Source of the DNA: Bacillota bacterium
Lineage (GTDB): Bacteria > Bacillota > DTU065
DNA: 64,000 bases
Direction of reading: 5' to 3'
NCBI GenBank assembly: GCA_018435125.1
Contig: JAHDNZ010000006.1
Location: 38,891 to 102,890 of the forward strand
Positions 51,802 through 60,516 of the stretch are shown here, in pieces (positions within the stretch are counted from its first letter, which is position 1; every line of letters begins with the position of its first letter). The notes under the pieces are model-generated. The model had not been told where the DNA came from and made no database searches. It saw only the letters and a program-made list of their open reading frames with translations. A program made the translations under genes and the position numbers.

Positions 51802-52656
51802 ATGGCACAACTGCTGACCATCTTGCAAAAAGCCGGAGAATTTTTGCATGAAAAAGGCAGTCCTTCAGCTCGCCTAGATGCTGAGGTTCTTTTGGCTGAG
51901 GTATTGGGCATGCAGAGAATTGAGCTTTATGCTAATTATGACCGACCTTTGGATAAAAGCGAATTAGATCGTTTCCGGCAAGCAGTGGCCAGAAGGGGAA
52001 AACTTGAGCCCATAGCCTATATTATAGGGCGTAAGGAATTTTACTCACGTGAGTTTGAGGTTAATGAAAAAGTGCTTATTCCCAGGCCTGAAACAGAACT
52101 TTTAGTCGAAAAAGTAATTAGTTATCTTAAAGCGTTTCCTATAGAAAAACCAGAAATACTTGAGCTTTGCACTGGCTCGGGAGCCGTGGCTATTACTTTG
52201 GTTTTGGAAATAGAAGGGGCAACGGTTACCGCCAATGATATCTCTACCGAGGCGCTAGCTGTAGCTAGGAGAAATGCTAAACTCCATCAAGTTAGCCTAG
52301 ATTTTATCGAAGGCGACTTATTTTCCGGTCTAAATAAAAAGTTCGATCTAATTGTAGCTAATCCACCTTATATTGCGACTAGTGAAATTGAAAACTTACC
52401 GCAAAGTGTCAGGTTCTATGAGCCTAAACTGGCTCTAGACGGGGGAGAAGATGGTCTTTCTTATTATAAAAGGATAATCACGGAAGCTTACCGCTATCTT
52501 AAAGACTTAGGCGCGATATTTTTAGAGATAGGGGAGAGCCAAGCCAAAGAGGTTGCAACCCTGGCTCAAAAAGTCGGAGTTTATTCACCTCCAATGGTGG
52601 CTAAAGATTTAGCTGGTAAAAACAGGGCAATTTTCTTAAAAAGAGCTAACCTCTGA
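51802..52656 (+). CDS. prmC: Release factor glutamine methyltransferase
   Basis: The 284-aa protein has the N-terminal helical domain (SARLDAEVLLAEVLG), YIIGRKEFYSREFEVNEKVLIPRPETE and the catalytic NPPY motif (VANPPYIATSEIE). AdoMet-binding EXLELCTGSGAVAI is at about 112-124. It methylates the Gln in the GGQ motif of RF1 and RF2, both encoded in this window. Spacing to prfA is 1 bp. Confidence 0.95.
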   Translation: MAQLLTILQKAGEFLHEKGSPSARLDAEVLLAEVLGMQRIELYANYDRPLDKSELDRFRQAVARRGKLEPIAYIIGRKEFYSREFEVNEKVLIPRPETELLVEKVISYLKAFPIEKPEILELCTGSGAVAITLVLEIEGATVTANDISTEALAVARRNAKLHQVSLDFIEGDLFSGLNKKFDLIVANPPYIATSEIENLPQSVRFYEPKLALDGGEDGLSYYKRIITEAYRYLKDLGAIFLEIGESQAKEVATLAQKVGVYSPPMVAKDLAGKNRAIFLKRANL

Positions 52657-52688
52657 AAGGAAAGGGCTCGAAAGGAGAACCTCTTTTC

Positions 52689-53702
52689 ATGGAGACAAAA
52701 ATATTTTCAAAAAACAATCTTAAAGAAGCAGCTGAATTAATTAAAAAGGGTCAACTAGTAGCTTTTCCTACCGAAACCGTATATGGATTGGGAGCAGATG
52801 CTTTAAATAAAGAAGCAGTTCTCAAGGTGTTTTTAGCCAAAGGCAGACCAGCGGACAACCCTCTTATTGTCCATGTAAAAGGGGCTTTTGATGTAGAAGA
52901 GATTGCCTATGTAAACCAAGAGTTTTATTTACTCGCCAAGCACTTTTGGCCCGGACCTTTGACTATGGTTTTACCGAAAAAAGCGGTTGTACCTGAGGTA
53001 ACCTCCGGGGGATTAGATACCGTGGCTATAAGATGTCCTCAAAATGACATCGCTTTGGAATTAATATCTTTAGCAGGTACTCCCATAGCAGCACCTTCAG
53101 CTAATCGTTCCGGAAGGCCCTCACCTACTGAGGCCAATCATGTTCTTCAGGATATGCAAGGGATTATAGCCGGAATAGTAGATGGAGGCCACACCGGCAT
53201 TGGCCTGGAATCTACCGTTTTAGATCTGTCGGCACAAACACCTGAGATATTAAGACCAGGCGGGGTAACACTTGAAATGCTAAAAGAATTTTTGCCAAGT
53301 GTTAGACAAGCTGTTATTAAACCGGGTGAAAAGGTAAAATCACCGGGACTTAAATATAGGCATTATGCACCCAAGGCTTTGCTTTATCTGGTAGCAGGCG
53401 AACCTGAGGCACAACTTAGAGAAATATTAAAACAAATTGAGACTAAAAATTCCGCCCAGGTTGGTGTAATGGCTACAAGTGAATTCTTTGATCTTTACCC
53501 TGTAGTTCACAAAGTAAATTTAGGGAGTCGCCAAAACCTGTCTGAAATAGCAGCCAATCTCTACGGGAGTTTACGCTATTTTGACAGTACTGAGGTTAAG
53601 GTTATTTTTGCCGAGACTATTTTTGGAGAAGGAATAGCAGTAGCTATAAACGATCGCTTGCAAAGAGCAAGTGGCGGTCAGATAATTTTTGCAGGAAATT
53701 AG
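52689..53702 (+). CDS. tsaC: Threonylcarbamoyl-AMP synthase (Sua5/TsaC type)
   Basis: The 337-aa protein has the YrdC domain: LIKKGQLVAFPTETVYGLGADA (quoted in part), KVFLAKGRPADNPLIVH, WPGPLTMVLPKK and SANRSGRPSPTEANHV. A C-terminal Sua5 domain (about 220-337) is also present. It makes threonylcarbamoyl-AMP for t6A in tRNAs. Its length indicates the Sua5 form rather than short TsaC. It follows prmC, the usual Firmicute order. Confidence 0.95.
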   Translation: METKIFSKNNLKEAAELIKKGQLVAFPTETVYGLGADALNKEAVLKVFLAKGRPADNPLIVHVKGAFDVEEIAYVNQEFYLLAKHFWPGPLTMVLPKKAVVPEVTSGGLDTVAIRCPQNDIALELISLAGTPIAAPSANRSGRPSPTEANHVLQDMQGIIAGIVDGGHTGIGLESTVLDLSAQTPEILRPGGVTLEMLKEFLPSVRQAVIKPGEKVKSPGLKYRHYAPKALLYLVAGEPEAQLREILKQIETKNSAQVGVMATSEFFDLYPVVHKVNLGSRQNLSEIAANLYGSLRYFDSTEVKVIFAETIFGEGIAVAINDRLQRASGGQIIFAGN

Positions 53703-53734
53703 GCTATAAAAAGAGAAAACATGGAGGGATGGTT

Positions 53735-54664
53735 TTGCAGGTACTCTTTGTTTGCACAGGTAACACTTGTCGTTCACCGATGGCAGAAGCACTACTAAGG
53801 CAAGAACTGGCAAATATAAAGACCAGTGCCCATAAAAGCGAAACTAAACCATTATCTGTAAGCATCAAGGTCAAATCAGCCGGACTTGCGGTTTTTGGAG
53901 CAGAACAAGCCTCGGAAGGTGCCATCTTTGCTATGGGACAAAGAGGGCTTGAGCTAACTCATCAACCGACGAAACTAACTCCGGATGATATGGCAGAGAG
54001 TCATCTGATTCTGACCATGACACAGAGTCAAGCTGATTATCTGCAAAGTTATTTTCCAAAAGCCAAAGATAAAATCCACACCTTAAAACAGTTTGTCGGC
54101 GAAGAAGGTGATATCTCAGATCCTTATGGCGGATTGCCGGAGGAATACGAAAAAACAGCACTAGAGTTAGAAGGCTTAGTAAAAAAGGTGGCCATAAAAC
54201 TAATAAGGAAGATGAATATGGTTTTACAGGTTGCACTTGGTTCTGATCATGGTGGTTATGAACTCAAGGAAGAGATAAAAAAATACTTGCAGGAAAATTG
54301 CATAACCTATGAAGATTTCGGCTGTTTTAATACGGATGCGGTAGACTACCCGGATATCGCCTTTGGAGTAGCAGATAATGTAGCCCAAGGCAAGAATCCG
54401 GTGGGTATTTTGGTTTGTGGGACAGGCATTGGTATGAGTATTGCCGCCAATAAAGTGCCTGGTATTAGAGCTGCTTTAGTTGGCGATGTCTACTCAGCTA
54501 AAATGGCAAGAGAACATAATGACAGTAATATTCTTATTCTTGGAGGCAGGGTTACCGGCAAAGGTCTGGCACTTTACATTGTCGAGACTTTTCTAAAAAC
54601 CGAGTTTACCTTTGGTCGGCATGCTGAAAGACTTGCCAAGATTAAAAAGCGGGAAAACTGCTAA
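53735..54664 (+). CDS. Fusion of LMW protein-tyrosine/arginine phosphatase and ribose-5-phosphate isomerase B
   Basis: The frame is continuous over two families. Residues 1-155 are a low-molecular-weight phosphatase (CTGNTCRSP with the C-x5-R loop and the later DISDPYGG acid loop). Residues 162-309 are a full-length RpiB ([34 protein letters not shown]). The two genes are usually adjacent but separate (ywlE-rpiB in Bacillus). TTG 53735 fits the GGAGGG spacing better than ATG 53729. An AAGGAAG site 6 bp before ATG 54218 could also start RpiB alone. RpiB interconverts ribose and ribulose 5-phosphate. Confidence 0.9.
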   Translation: MQVLFVCTGNTCRSPMAEALLRQELANIKTSAHKSETKPLSVSIKVKSAGLAVFGAEQASEGAIFAMGQRGLELTHQPTKLTPDDMAESHLILTMTQSQADYLQSYFPKAKDKIHTLKQFVGEEGDISDPYGGLPEEYEKTALELEGLVKKVAIKLIRKMNMVLQVALGSDHGGYELKEEIKKYLQENCITYEDFGCFNTDAVDYPDIAFGVADNVAQGKNPVGILVCGTGIGMSIAANKVPGIRAALVGDVYSAKMAREHNDSNILILGGRVTGKGLALYIVETFLKTEFTFGRHAERLAKIKKRENC

Positions 54665-54686
54665 TCTGGGAGAAAGGAAGTTGGTT

Positions 54687-55316
54687 ATGAGCGAAGTATT
54701 TGTTTTTGATCACCCTTTAATACAACACAAATTGTCAATAATTCGCGATAAAAATACAGGGTGCAAAGAGTTTAGGGAACTAGTCGATGAAACATCTATG
54801 TTAATGGCTTACGAGGTTACCAAGGATATGCTTACCGAACCAATTGAAATTGAGACCCCTGTGGCCAAAGCCAACTGTTACCGTATGTCGGGAAGCAAAA
54901 TCGCTATTATACCTATTCTACGTGCTGGTCTTGGCATGGTAGATGGTATGTTAAGGTTAATTCCTAATGCTAAAGTTGGCCATATTGGTGTCTATCGTGA
55001 TCCCGAAACACTTAAACCTGTGGAATATTATTGTAAATTGCCTCAAGATATCGAAGAAAGAGACATTATTCTTTTAGATCCAATGCTGGCTACAGGTGGC
55101 TCAGCAGTTGCTGCGATTAATTTTATTAAGGCTCGTGGCGGAAGAAATATTCGCTTGATGAATTTAATTGCCGCACCCGAGGGTATCAAAGCTGTACAAG
55201 CAGCTCATCCTGATGTGAATATCTACGTTGCCGCCCAAGATGCTTGTTTAAACGAACATGGTTACATTGTACCTGGTCTTGGCGATGCCGGAGATAGACT
55301 ATTTGGTACAAAATAG
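54687..55316 (+). CDS. upp: Uracil phosphoribosyltransferase
   Basis: The ATG at 54687, behind GAAAGGAAG, gives 209 aa. Motifs are [34 protein letters not shown] loop [16 protein letters not shown] and the C-terminal [16 protein letters not shown]. It salvages uracil to UMP. An upstream longer frame in the preceding gene is not coding. Order after rpiB matches other Firmicutes. Confidence 0.97.
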   Translation: MSEVFVFDHPLIQHKLSIIRDKNTGCKEFRELVDETSMLMAYEVTKDMLTEPIEIETPVAKANCYRMSGSKIAIIPILRAGLGMVDGMLRLIPNAKVGHIGVYRDPETLKPVEYYCKLPQDIEERDIILLDPMLATGGSAVAAINFIKARGGRNIRLMNLIAAPEGIKAVQAAHPDVNIYVAAQDACLNEHGYIVPGLGDAGDRLFGTK

Positions 55317-55327
55317 GAGGTCTCTTA

Positions 55328-55771
55328 ATGAAAAGACCATCTTGGGATGAATATTTTATGGATATTGCTACTTTGGTTGCTAGCCGCTCCACCTGCCTGC
55401 GTCGACAGGTAGGAGCGGTGCTTGTTAAAGATAAACGCATCCTTAGTACAGGTTATAACGGTGCACCGGCTGGAGTAAGCCATTGCCTTGATTCAGGTTG
55501 CCTCAGAGAAGAGTTGGGTATTCCTTCGGGGCAACGTCAGGAGCTTTGCCGCGCTGTTCATGCCGAGCAAAATGCAATTATTCAAGCAGCGCTCCACGGG
55601 GTATCGACAAAAGGATCGGTATTATATTGCACTACCAGGCCATGCGTTCTCTGTGCCAAAATGCTTATTAATGCAGGTGTAGAAGAGATCTTTTTTAAGG
55701 GTTTATACCCTGATGAGTTAGCACTTGCAGTACTAAACGAAGCAGGGGTAAAGCTTAATATCTTAGAGTAG
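55328..55771 (+). CDS. comEB: dCMP deaminase-type protein (ComEB family)
   Basis: The 147-aa zinc deaminase has HAEQNAI (catalytic His-Glu) and PCVLCAK (two Cys), plus an extra zinc-finger-like CLDSGCLRE segment. It deaminates dCMP to dUMP for thymidylate synthesis. It lies between upp and tagO with tight spacing. Confidence 0.93.
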   Translation: MKRPSWDEYFMDIATLVASRSTCLRRQVGAVLVKDKRILSTGYNGAPAGVSHCLDSGCLREELGIPSGQRQELCRAVHAEQNAIIQAALHGVSTKGSVLYCTTRPCVLCAKMLINAGVEEIFFKGLYPDELALAVLNEAGVKLNILE

Positions 55772-55782
55772 AGGTGGGGTTT

Positions 55783-56889
55783 ATGTGGCAAGGACTAAAA
55801 GCGCTAGGCATAGCTTTCTTAGTATCTTTTAGCCTAACACCTCTGGTTAGGCTACTAAGTCACACAGCCGGTTTTGAGGATAAGCCTTTGCCACGCCGAG
55901 TAAACAATGAACCGGTCCCTACTTTAGGAGGCTTGGCAATTTTCGCAGGTTTTATAGTTGCAAGCATCTTAAGTTGGCCTGTTGCCAAATTCCGCCATCT
56001 ATCAGCTCTTTATCTTGCGTCAATGATGATGCTTATACTAGGTATTATCGACGATATCTTTGATATGTCGCCAAAGATAAAATTTTTGGGACAGGTTTTT
56101 ATATCAGCACTATATGTTGTAACAGGTCCTAAAATTGTGTCTTTAACCAATCCCTCCGGTGGTATTGTCTCTTTAGGTTTTTTGAGTATACCTCTTTCGA
56201 TCTTGTGGCTTTTGGGTATTACTAACATGGTTAATCTCATTGACGGACTTGATGGGCTTGCAGCCGGCACAGTCGCAATAACTTCATTGACCTGTATTCT
56301 ATTGACGGGTTTTAAGCTAGATTGGTTTATATTGGTTCTTCAGTGTGCAGTTTTAGGTGCTTGTTTAGGATTTTTACCATATAATTTTTATCCCGCACGT
56401 ATCTTTATGGGTGATTCCGGAGCTTTGTTTTTAGGCTTTGTCACAGGTGCTTTGGCTATCGAGGGCTCACTAAAAGGAGCCGCAACAGTTACTTTGGCCG
56501 TACCACTTATGGCTTTGGGGCTACCACTTTTAGATACGGCATTTGCTATTTTTCGCAGAGCCAAACAGGGGCAGCCAGTCTATCAGGCCGATGGCGACCA
56601 TCTACATCACCGCTTGCTTCACTTAGGTTTGGGGCAAAAAAAAACCGTTCTGCTTTTATATTTTGTTAATCTGCTTTTTGCCGTAGGTTCTGTTTTGTTA
56701 TTTAGTGTTGGCCCAGAGGTCGGCTTTATTTATACATTGGCAGTATTGATTGTGGTAACAGTCGAAGCTGCAAAACAGGGGGTGCTAAAAGTTGCCAGAA
56801 AAAAAGATCAAAGTCATGCTTGTTTTTGGGACCAGACCGGAAGCGATCAAGATGGCTCCTCTGGTAAAGGTACTAAAAAACGATCCTAA
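55783..56889 (+). CDS. tagO: Undecaprenyl-phosphate GlcNAc-1-phosphate transferase
   Basis: The ATG at 55783 follows GAGGTGGGG and gives 368 aa. The GT4 (MraY/WecA) motifs are LGIIDDIFDM, NMVNLIDGLDGLAAG, IFMGDSGALFLGF and HLHHRL, with about ten membrane segments. It starts cell-envelope polymers on undecaprenyl phosphate. The last 32 residues lie inside wecB in another frame, are charged and look like over-run; the transmembrane domain is complete without them. Confidence 0.92.
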   Translation: MWQGLKALGIAFLVSFSLTPLVRLLSHTAGFEDKPLPRRVNNEPVPTLGGLAIFAGFIVASILSWPVAKFRHLSALYLASMMMLILGIIDDIFDMSPKIKFLGQVFISALYVVTGPKIVSLTNPSGGIVSLGFLSIPLSILWLLGITNMVNLIDGLDGLAAGTVAITSLTCILLTGFKLDWFILVLQCAVLGACLGFLPYNFYPARIFMGDSGALFLGFVTGALAIEGSLKGAATVTLAVPLMALGLPLLDTAFAIFRRAKQGQPVYQADGDHLHHRLLHLGLGQKKTVLLLYFVNLLFAVGSVLLFSVGPEVGFIYTLAVLIVVTVEAAKQGVLKVARKKDQSHACFWDQTGSDQDGSSGKGTKKRS

Positions 56890-57946
56890 TTTTGCAGTCA
56901 TAGTAGCTGTTACGGCGCAACACCGGGATATGCTTGACCAGGTACTCGAGCTTTTTGAGATAACTCCGGAATATGATTTAAATATTATGAAACAGGGACA
57001 GAGCTTAGTTGATATTACCACCAGAGTGTTAGAAGGTTTAAATGATGTTTTTGCCATTGAAAAACCAGATATTGTTTTAGTGCATGGTGATACAACTACT
57101 ACTTTTGCTGCCGCACTAACCGCTTTTTACAACCAGGTAGCTATCGGACATGTTGAAGCCGGTCTAAGAACATTTAATAAAGCCGAGCCTTTTCCGGAAG
57201 AAATTAATCGCAGGCTCACAGGAACAATGGCCGATCTGCATTTTTCACCTACGGCCAGAGCAAAAGGTAATTTGCTTTTAGAGGGTGTCAAGCCGGAGCA
57301 TGTTTTTGTTACCGGCAATACCGTGATCGATGCACTTATTCCTCAAGTAGACAAAAATTACCGCTTTACGGATCCCGTCCTACAAAATCTGGATTTTTCC
57401 AAGCCAATTATCTTAGGCGAAGCCCATCGCCGAGAAAACTTAGGACAACCCCTAGAAGATATTTTTCAAGCCATGTTAGATATAGTAAATACAAATGAGA
57501 ATGTGGAACTAGTTTATTCTGTCCATCCCAATCCAAGAGTCAAAGAGACAGCCCAAAGAATTTTAGCCAAACATAAGCGTATTCGCTTGATTGATCCACC
57601 ATCCTACAAGGAATGGGTCAATCTCATGGCACGATCCTATCTCCTGTTGACAGATTCAGGAGGCTTGCAAGAAGAGGCACCGTCTTTGGGGGTTCCTGTA
57701 CTTGTTTTGCGAGAAGTTACTGAACGTCCGGAAGGACTTAGAACAGGGACATTAAAATTAGTTGGCACAAGGAGAGATAAAATAACCTCTCAAACACAGG
57801 CTTTACTTAACAATTCTAAGGAATATCAATCGATGAAGGAAGCACCGAATCCATACGGTGATGGCAAAGCCAGTCAGAGAATCAAAGCAGCTCTGTTATA
57901 TTATTTTCAGGGTCTAGAAAAACCGCAAGACTATATTGTAGAATAA
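56792..57946 (+). CDS. wecB: UDP-N-acetylglucosamine 2-epimerase
   Basis: The TTG at 56792 follows GGGGGT, and it overlaps tagO by 98 bp. The 384-aa protein starts KIKVMLVFGTRPEAIKMAPL and has VHGDTTTTFAAALTAFY, HVEAGLRTF, PFPEEINRRLTG and LTDSGGLQEEAPSLGVPVLVLRE. It makes UDP-ManNAc, the donor for tagA, whose gene is elsewhere in this window. With tagO and csaB this completes a route to a pyruvylated polymer. Confidence 0.95.
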   Translation: MPEKKIKVMLVFGTRPEAIKMAPLVKVLKNDPNFAVIVAVTAQHRDMLDQVLELFEITPEYDLNIMKQGQSLVDITTRVLEGLNDVFAIEKPDIVLVHGDTTTTFAAALTAFYNQVAIGHVEAGLRTFNKAEPFPEEINRRLTGTMADLHFSPTARAKGNLLLEGVKPEHVFVTGNTVIDALIPQVDKNYRFTDPVLQNLDFSKPIILGEAHRRENLGQPLEDIFQAMLDIVNTNENVELVYSVHPNPRVKETAQRILAKHKRIRLIDPPSYKEWVNLMARSYLLLTDSGGLQEEAPSLGVPVLVLREVTERPEGLRTGTLKLVGTRRDKITSQTQALLNNSKEYQSMKEAPNPYGDGKASQRIKAALLYYFQGLEKPQDYIVE

Positions 57947-57955
57947 GTTAAAAAG

Positions 57956-57996
57956 ACCATCATCTGGGTAAACTATGCCAGGAGGTGGTTTTTTTT
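57956..57996 (+). terminator. Terminator-like hairpin over the SpoIIQ-like gene's ribosome binding site
   Basis: ACCATCATCTGG (57956-57967) pairs imperfectly with CCAGGAGGTGGT (57978-57989), which is the ribosome binding site of the next gene. An eight-T run follows immediately. The structure can end the wecB transcript or hide the site. Confidence 0.55.
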
Positions 57997-58504
57997 GCTG
58001 TTAAAGATCAAAAAACAGTTAGAACTGATGTGGGAACGCGGCGGATTTATCATAACCTTAATTCTCCTAATTGCTCTGGGGCTAAGCCTTAACAGGCCTA
58101 AAGCTCCTTTGGAGGAGCCTGCCAAAGCACCTTCTTTATTAGAGGTAAATGCTAGTGATTTTATCGATTTGGTTAAAGACAAGCCACAAACATTATTTGG
58201 CTGGCAAGAGTTAGAAAAAACAAAGACCTGGCGTTATTCGCCAGCTGTAACTTACAATCTTGAAGAGGGAAAAGAGATCCTATCACCTAAGGCAGGGACT
58301 ATTACCGCAATGGGAGAAAAAATTATTATTGATCACGGTGATGGTTACCAAAGCCAAATATGGCCGATAAGAGCCTATTATTTTGAAGGCAATATTCAAC
58401 AAGGCGAAATAATAGGAAAAGCTTATAGCCAAGCGCTTAATTGGAGTTTAACCTATTATGGAACCCCAGTTGACCCTTTAACAAGAGGAAACAAACAGCC
58501 ATAG
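57995..58504 (+). CDS. SpoIIQ-like protein with a degenerate LytM domain
   Basis: The TTG at 57995 follows GGAGGTGG and gives 169 aa: an N-terminal transmembrane helix (about 17-33), then a short M23/LytM-like fold (EGKEILSPKAGTITAMGE, IIIDHGDGYQSQ). The zinc motifs H-x(3)-D and HxH are missing (NWSLTYYG occupies the last). SpoIIQ in Bacillus is a catalytically dead LytM protein in the forespore that binds SpoIIIAH. The spot just before spoIIID supports this. Length is below the usual SpoIIQ. Confidence 0.65.
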   Translation: MLLKIKKQLELMWERGGFIITLILLIALGLSLNRPKAPLEEPAKAPSLLEVNASDFIDLVKDKPQTLFGWQELEKTKTWRYSPAVTYNLEEGKEILSPKAGTITAMGEKIIIDHGDGYQSQIWPIRAYYFEGNIQQGEIIGKAYSQALNWSLTYYGTPVDPLTRGNKQP

Positions 58505-58510
58505 CATATT

Positions 58511-58560
58511 AACCCCATGCTCTTCATATAGATTACTAATTGAAGGGCAGGGGGTTTTAT
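58511..58560 (+). promoter_or_regulatory. Hairpin sequestering the spoIIID ribosome binding site
   Basis: AACCCCATGCTCTTCA (58511-58526) pairs with TGAAGGGCAGGGGGTT (58541-58556), with one mismatch and one G-U pair. The AGGGGG of the latter is the spoIIID ribosome binding site. A short T run follows, so it can also terminate the upstream transcript. Confidence 0.6.
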
Positions 58561-58562
58561 TA

Positions 58563-58829
58563 ATGAAAGACTACATAAGAACAAGAGTCCTAGATATAGC
58601 ATCTTATCTTTTGGAGACAGGAGAGACAGTTAGGCAAGCAGCAGAGGTTTTTCATGTCAGCAAGTCTACAGTGCATAAAGATGTTACCGAGCGTCTGGAA
58701 AAGATTAACAAAGAAGTGTATCTTCAGGTTTCACAGGTACTAGCCCACAATAAAGCTGAACGTCATATCCGCGGTGGTGAAGCTACTAAAAAAAAGTATA
58801 TCAATAAACGTAGGCAGAGCTATAGATGA
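58563..58829 (+). CDS. spoIIID: Sporulation transcription regulator SpoIIID
   Basis: The 88-aa protein has the SpoIIID helix-turn-helix (RTRVLDIASYLLETGETVRQAAEVFHVSKSTVHKDVTERL, in parts) and a basic C-terminal tail (KKKYINKRRQSYR). It controls mother-cell gene expression in sporulation with SigE. Its presence shows an endospore-former lineage. The ATG at 58563 has an AGGGGG site inside a hairpin. In Bacillus it is followed by mbl and flhOP; here mbl is absent. Confidence 0.95.
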   Translation: MKDYIRTRVLDIASYLLETGETVRQAAEVFHVSKSTVHKDVTERLEKINKEVYLQVSQVLAHNKAERHIRGGEATKKKYINKRRQSYR

Positions 58830-58950
58830 ATATAGTCCTTTATGCCTATTATTCAGGAAATAAGCAGGATTAAAATTGCTATTGTGGAAAAACTTTTAAA
58901 CAGATTAGATGATAGAGCAAACAACAAAATTAAACAGGGGAGGTGGGAAA

Positions 58951-59694
58951 TTGCTCAGAGGTTTGTATATATCAGCCTCAGGAATGATAGCAGATGAAAT
59001 CAGACACCAGGTGATAAGCAACAACTTAGCCAATGCCAATACTACAGGCTATAAAAAAGATTTGGTAATAGGACAGACCTTCCCTGAAGTACTCATAAAC
59101 TGCCTCTATAAAAATCAGACCAAAGCAATTGGCCCAATTAATCTTGGAGCCGGAGTTTGTGATATACCGGTTAAAATGACACCTGGTATGATTGAAACAA
59201 CAGGTAATAATTTAGATCTGGCCTTAGAAGGGGATGGCTTTTTTGTCCTTGAGACTCTATCAGGCAGAAGGTTTTCCCGTCAAGGCAATTTCTGCTTGGA
59301 CAAGCAAGGTTATCTGTCTAACATGAATGGAGAGCTACTGTTAGGTGAGAATGGTTTTATCAAGGTCGATCCTAACGGTGAGACGCTCAAGGTTTTGGCA
59401 GATGGTAGTATTTTCCAAGGTAGTGTTTTTGTGGACAAGCTTCTTTTAGTAAACTATGCTCCATCTGCTCTGGTTAAAGAGGGAAATAGCAAATTTAGAG
59501 TAACTGCACCCGAGGAGACTTTAGCTTCTAAACCGGATGTTATTCAAGGTGCGCTGGAGAGATCAAACGTTAACATCATCGAAGAGATGGTGGCCATGAT
59601 CAATCTAATGCGGACTTATGAATCTGAGCAAAAAGTGATTCAAGCTCACAACGAAACTCTGGGTAAATTAATTAATGAGATGGCTAACCTATAA
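58951..59694 (+). CDS. flhO: Flagellar basal-body rod/hook protein FlhO (FlgF-like)
   Basis: The TTG at 58951 follows GGGAGGTGGG and gives 247 aa; an upstream start lacks a ribosome binding site. The rod signature GLYISASGMIADEIRHQVISNNLANANTTGYKK (in parts) is followed by EGDGFFVLET...FSRQGNF and the C-terminal QGALERSNVNIIEEMVAMINLMRTYES. It forms part of the distal rod. It is the first of six ring/rod genes here. Confidence 0.93.
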   Translation: MLRGLYISASGMIADEIRHQVISNNLANANTTGYKKDLVIGQTFPEVLINCLYKNQTKAIGPINLGAGVCDIPVKMTPGMIETTGNNLDLALEGDGFFVLETLSGRRFSRQGNFCLDKQGYLSNMNGELLLGENGFIKVDPNGETLKVLADGSIFQGSVFVDKLLLVNYAPSALVKEGNSKFRVTAPEETLASKPDVIQGALERSNVNIIEEMVAMINLMRTYESEQKVIQAHNETLGKLINEMANL

Positions 59695-59724
59695 ATAAAA
59701 ATTTCAATGAAGGAATGATGTGTC

Positions 59725-60513
59725 ATGATGCGTTCTTTGTGGACAGCAGGCTCAGGTATGTTGGCACAACAGACTAATATTGATAACATTGCTAACAACT
59801 TAGCTAATGTAAATACAACTGGTTATAAAAAGAGTCGGGTTGATTTTCAGGATTTGCTCTATCAAACAATACGTTCAGCTGGCACCCCTGTCATTCAGGG
59901 AGCACAAGTACCAACCGGGATTCAGATCGGACATGGCGTACGGCCGGTTTCTACTCAAAAAATATTTACTCAAGGCGAGTTTAAGCCGACGGATGGTCCT
60001 TTAGATATTAACATTGAAGGCGAAGGCTTTTTCCAGGTCTTAATGCCGGATGGATCAGTAGCTTTTACTCGGGATGGTGCTTTTAAACGCGATGGCGAAG
60101 GCCGAGTGGTTAACTCAGATGGTTTTCCCTTAGCACCCGAGCTGATTATACCTGATGATGCTACCGATATTTCCATCAGTACCGATGGTAACGTGTCAAT
60201 ACGGATAAAAGGTGAGGATCACCCGCAAAGCATCGGTCAGATTGAACTGGTGAGGTTTGTAAATGCTGCTGGTCTTAAAAGTTTGGGACGTAATCTTTTT
60301 AAGTCTACCGCTGCTTCAGGCGAAGCAATTGTTGGTACTCCAGGGCTAGATGGGTTTGGAACCTTGGCTCATGGCTATTTGGAGATGTCTAATGTACAAG
60401 TAGTTGAAGAAATGGTTAGTATGATTGTGGCTCAAAGAGCTTATGAGGTAAACTCTAAAGCTATTCAGGCAGCAGATGAGATGCTGCAAACAGCTAACAA
60501 TCTACGGCGTTAG
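59725..60513 (+). CDS. flgG: Flagellar distal rod protein FlgG (FlhP)
   Basis: The 262-aa protein has MRSLWTAGSGMLAQQTNIDNIANNLANVNTTGYKK, IEGEGFFQVLMPDG...FTRDGAFKRD and GYLEMSNVQVVEEMVSMIVAQRAYEVNSK (all quoted in parts). The mid-region KSRVDFQDLLYQTIR is also FlgG-like. FlgG makes the distal rod that the P and L rings surround. Followed 3 bp later by flgA. Confidence 0.95.
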   Translation: MMRSLWTAGSGMLAQQTNIDNIANNLANVNTTGYKKSRVDFQDLLYQTIRSAGTPVIQGAQVPTGIQIGHGVRPVSTQKIFTQGEFKPTDGPLDINIEGEGFFQVLMPDGSVAFTRDGAFKRDGEGRVVNSDGFPLAPELIIPDDATDISISTDGNVSIRIKGEDHPQSIGQIELVRFVNAAGLKSLGRNLFKSTAASGEAIVGTPGLDGFGTLAHGYLEMSNVQVVEEMVSMIVAQRAYEVNSKAIQAADEMLQTANNLRR

Positions 60514-60516
60514 GCC

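Noticed and set aside
53931..54236. Minus-strand frame opposite the phosphatase region
   Set aside because: It is the antisense shadow of a well-supported fusion gene.
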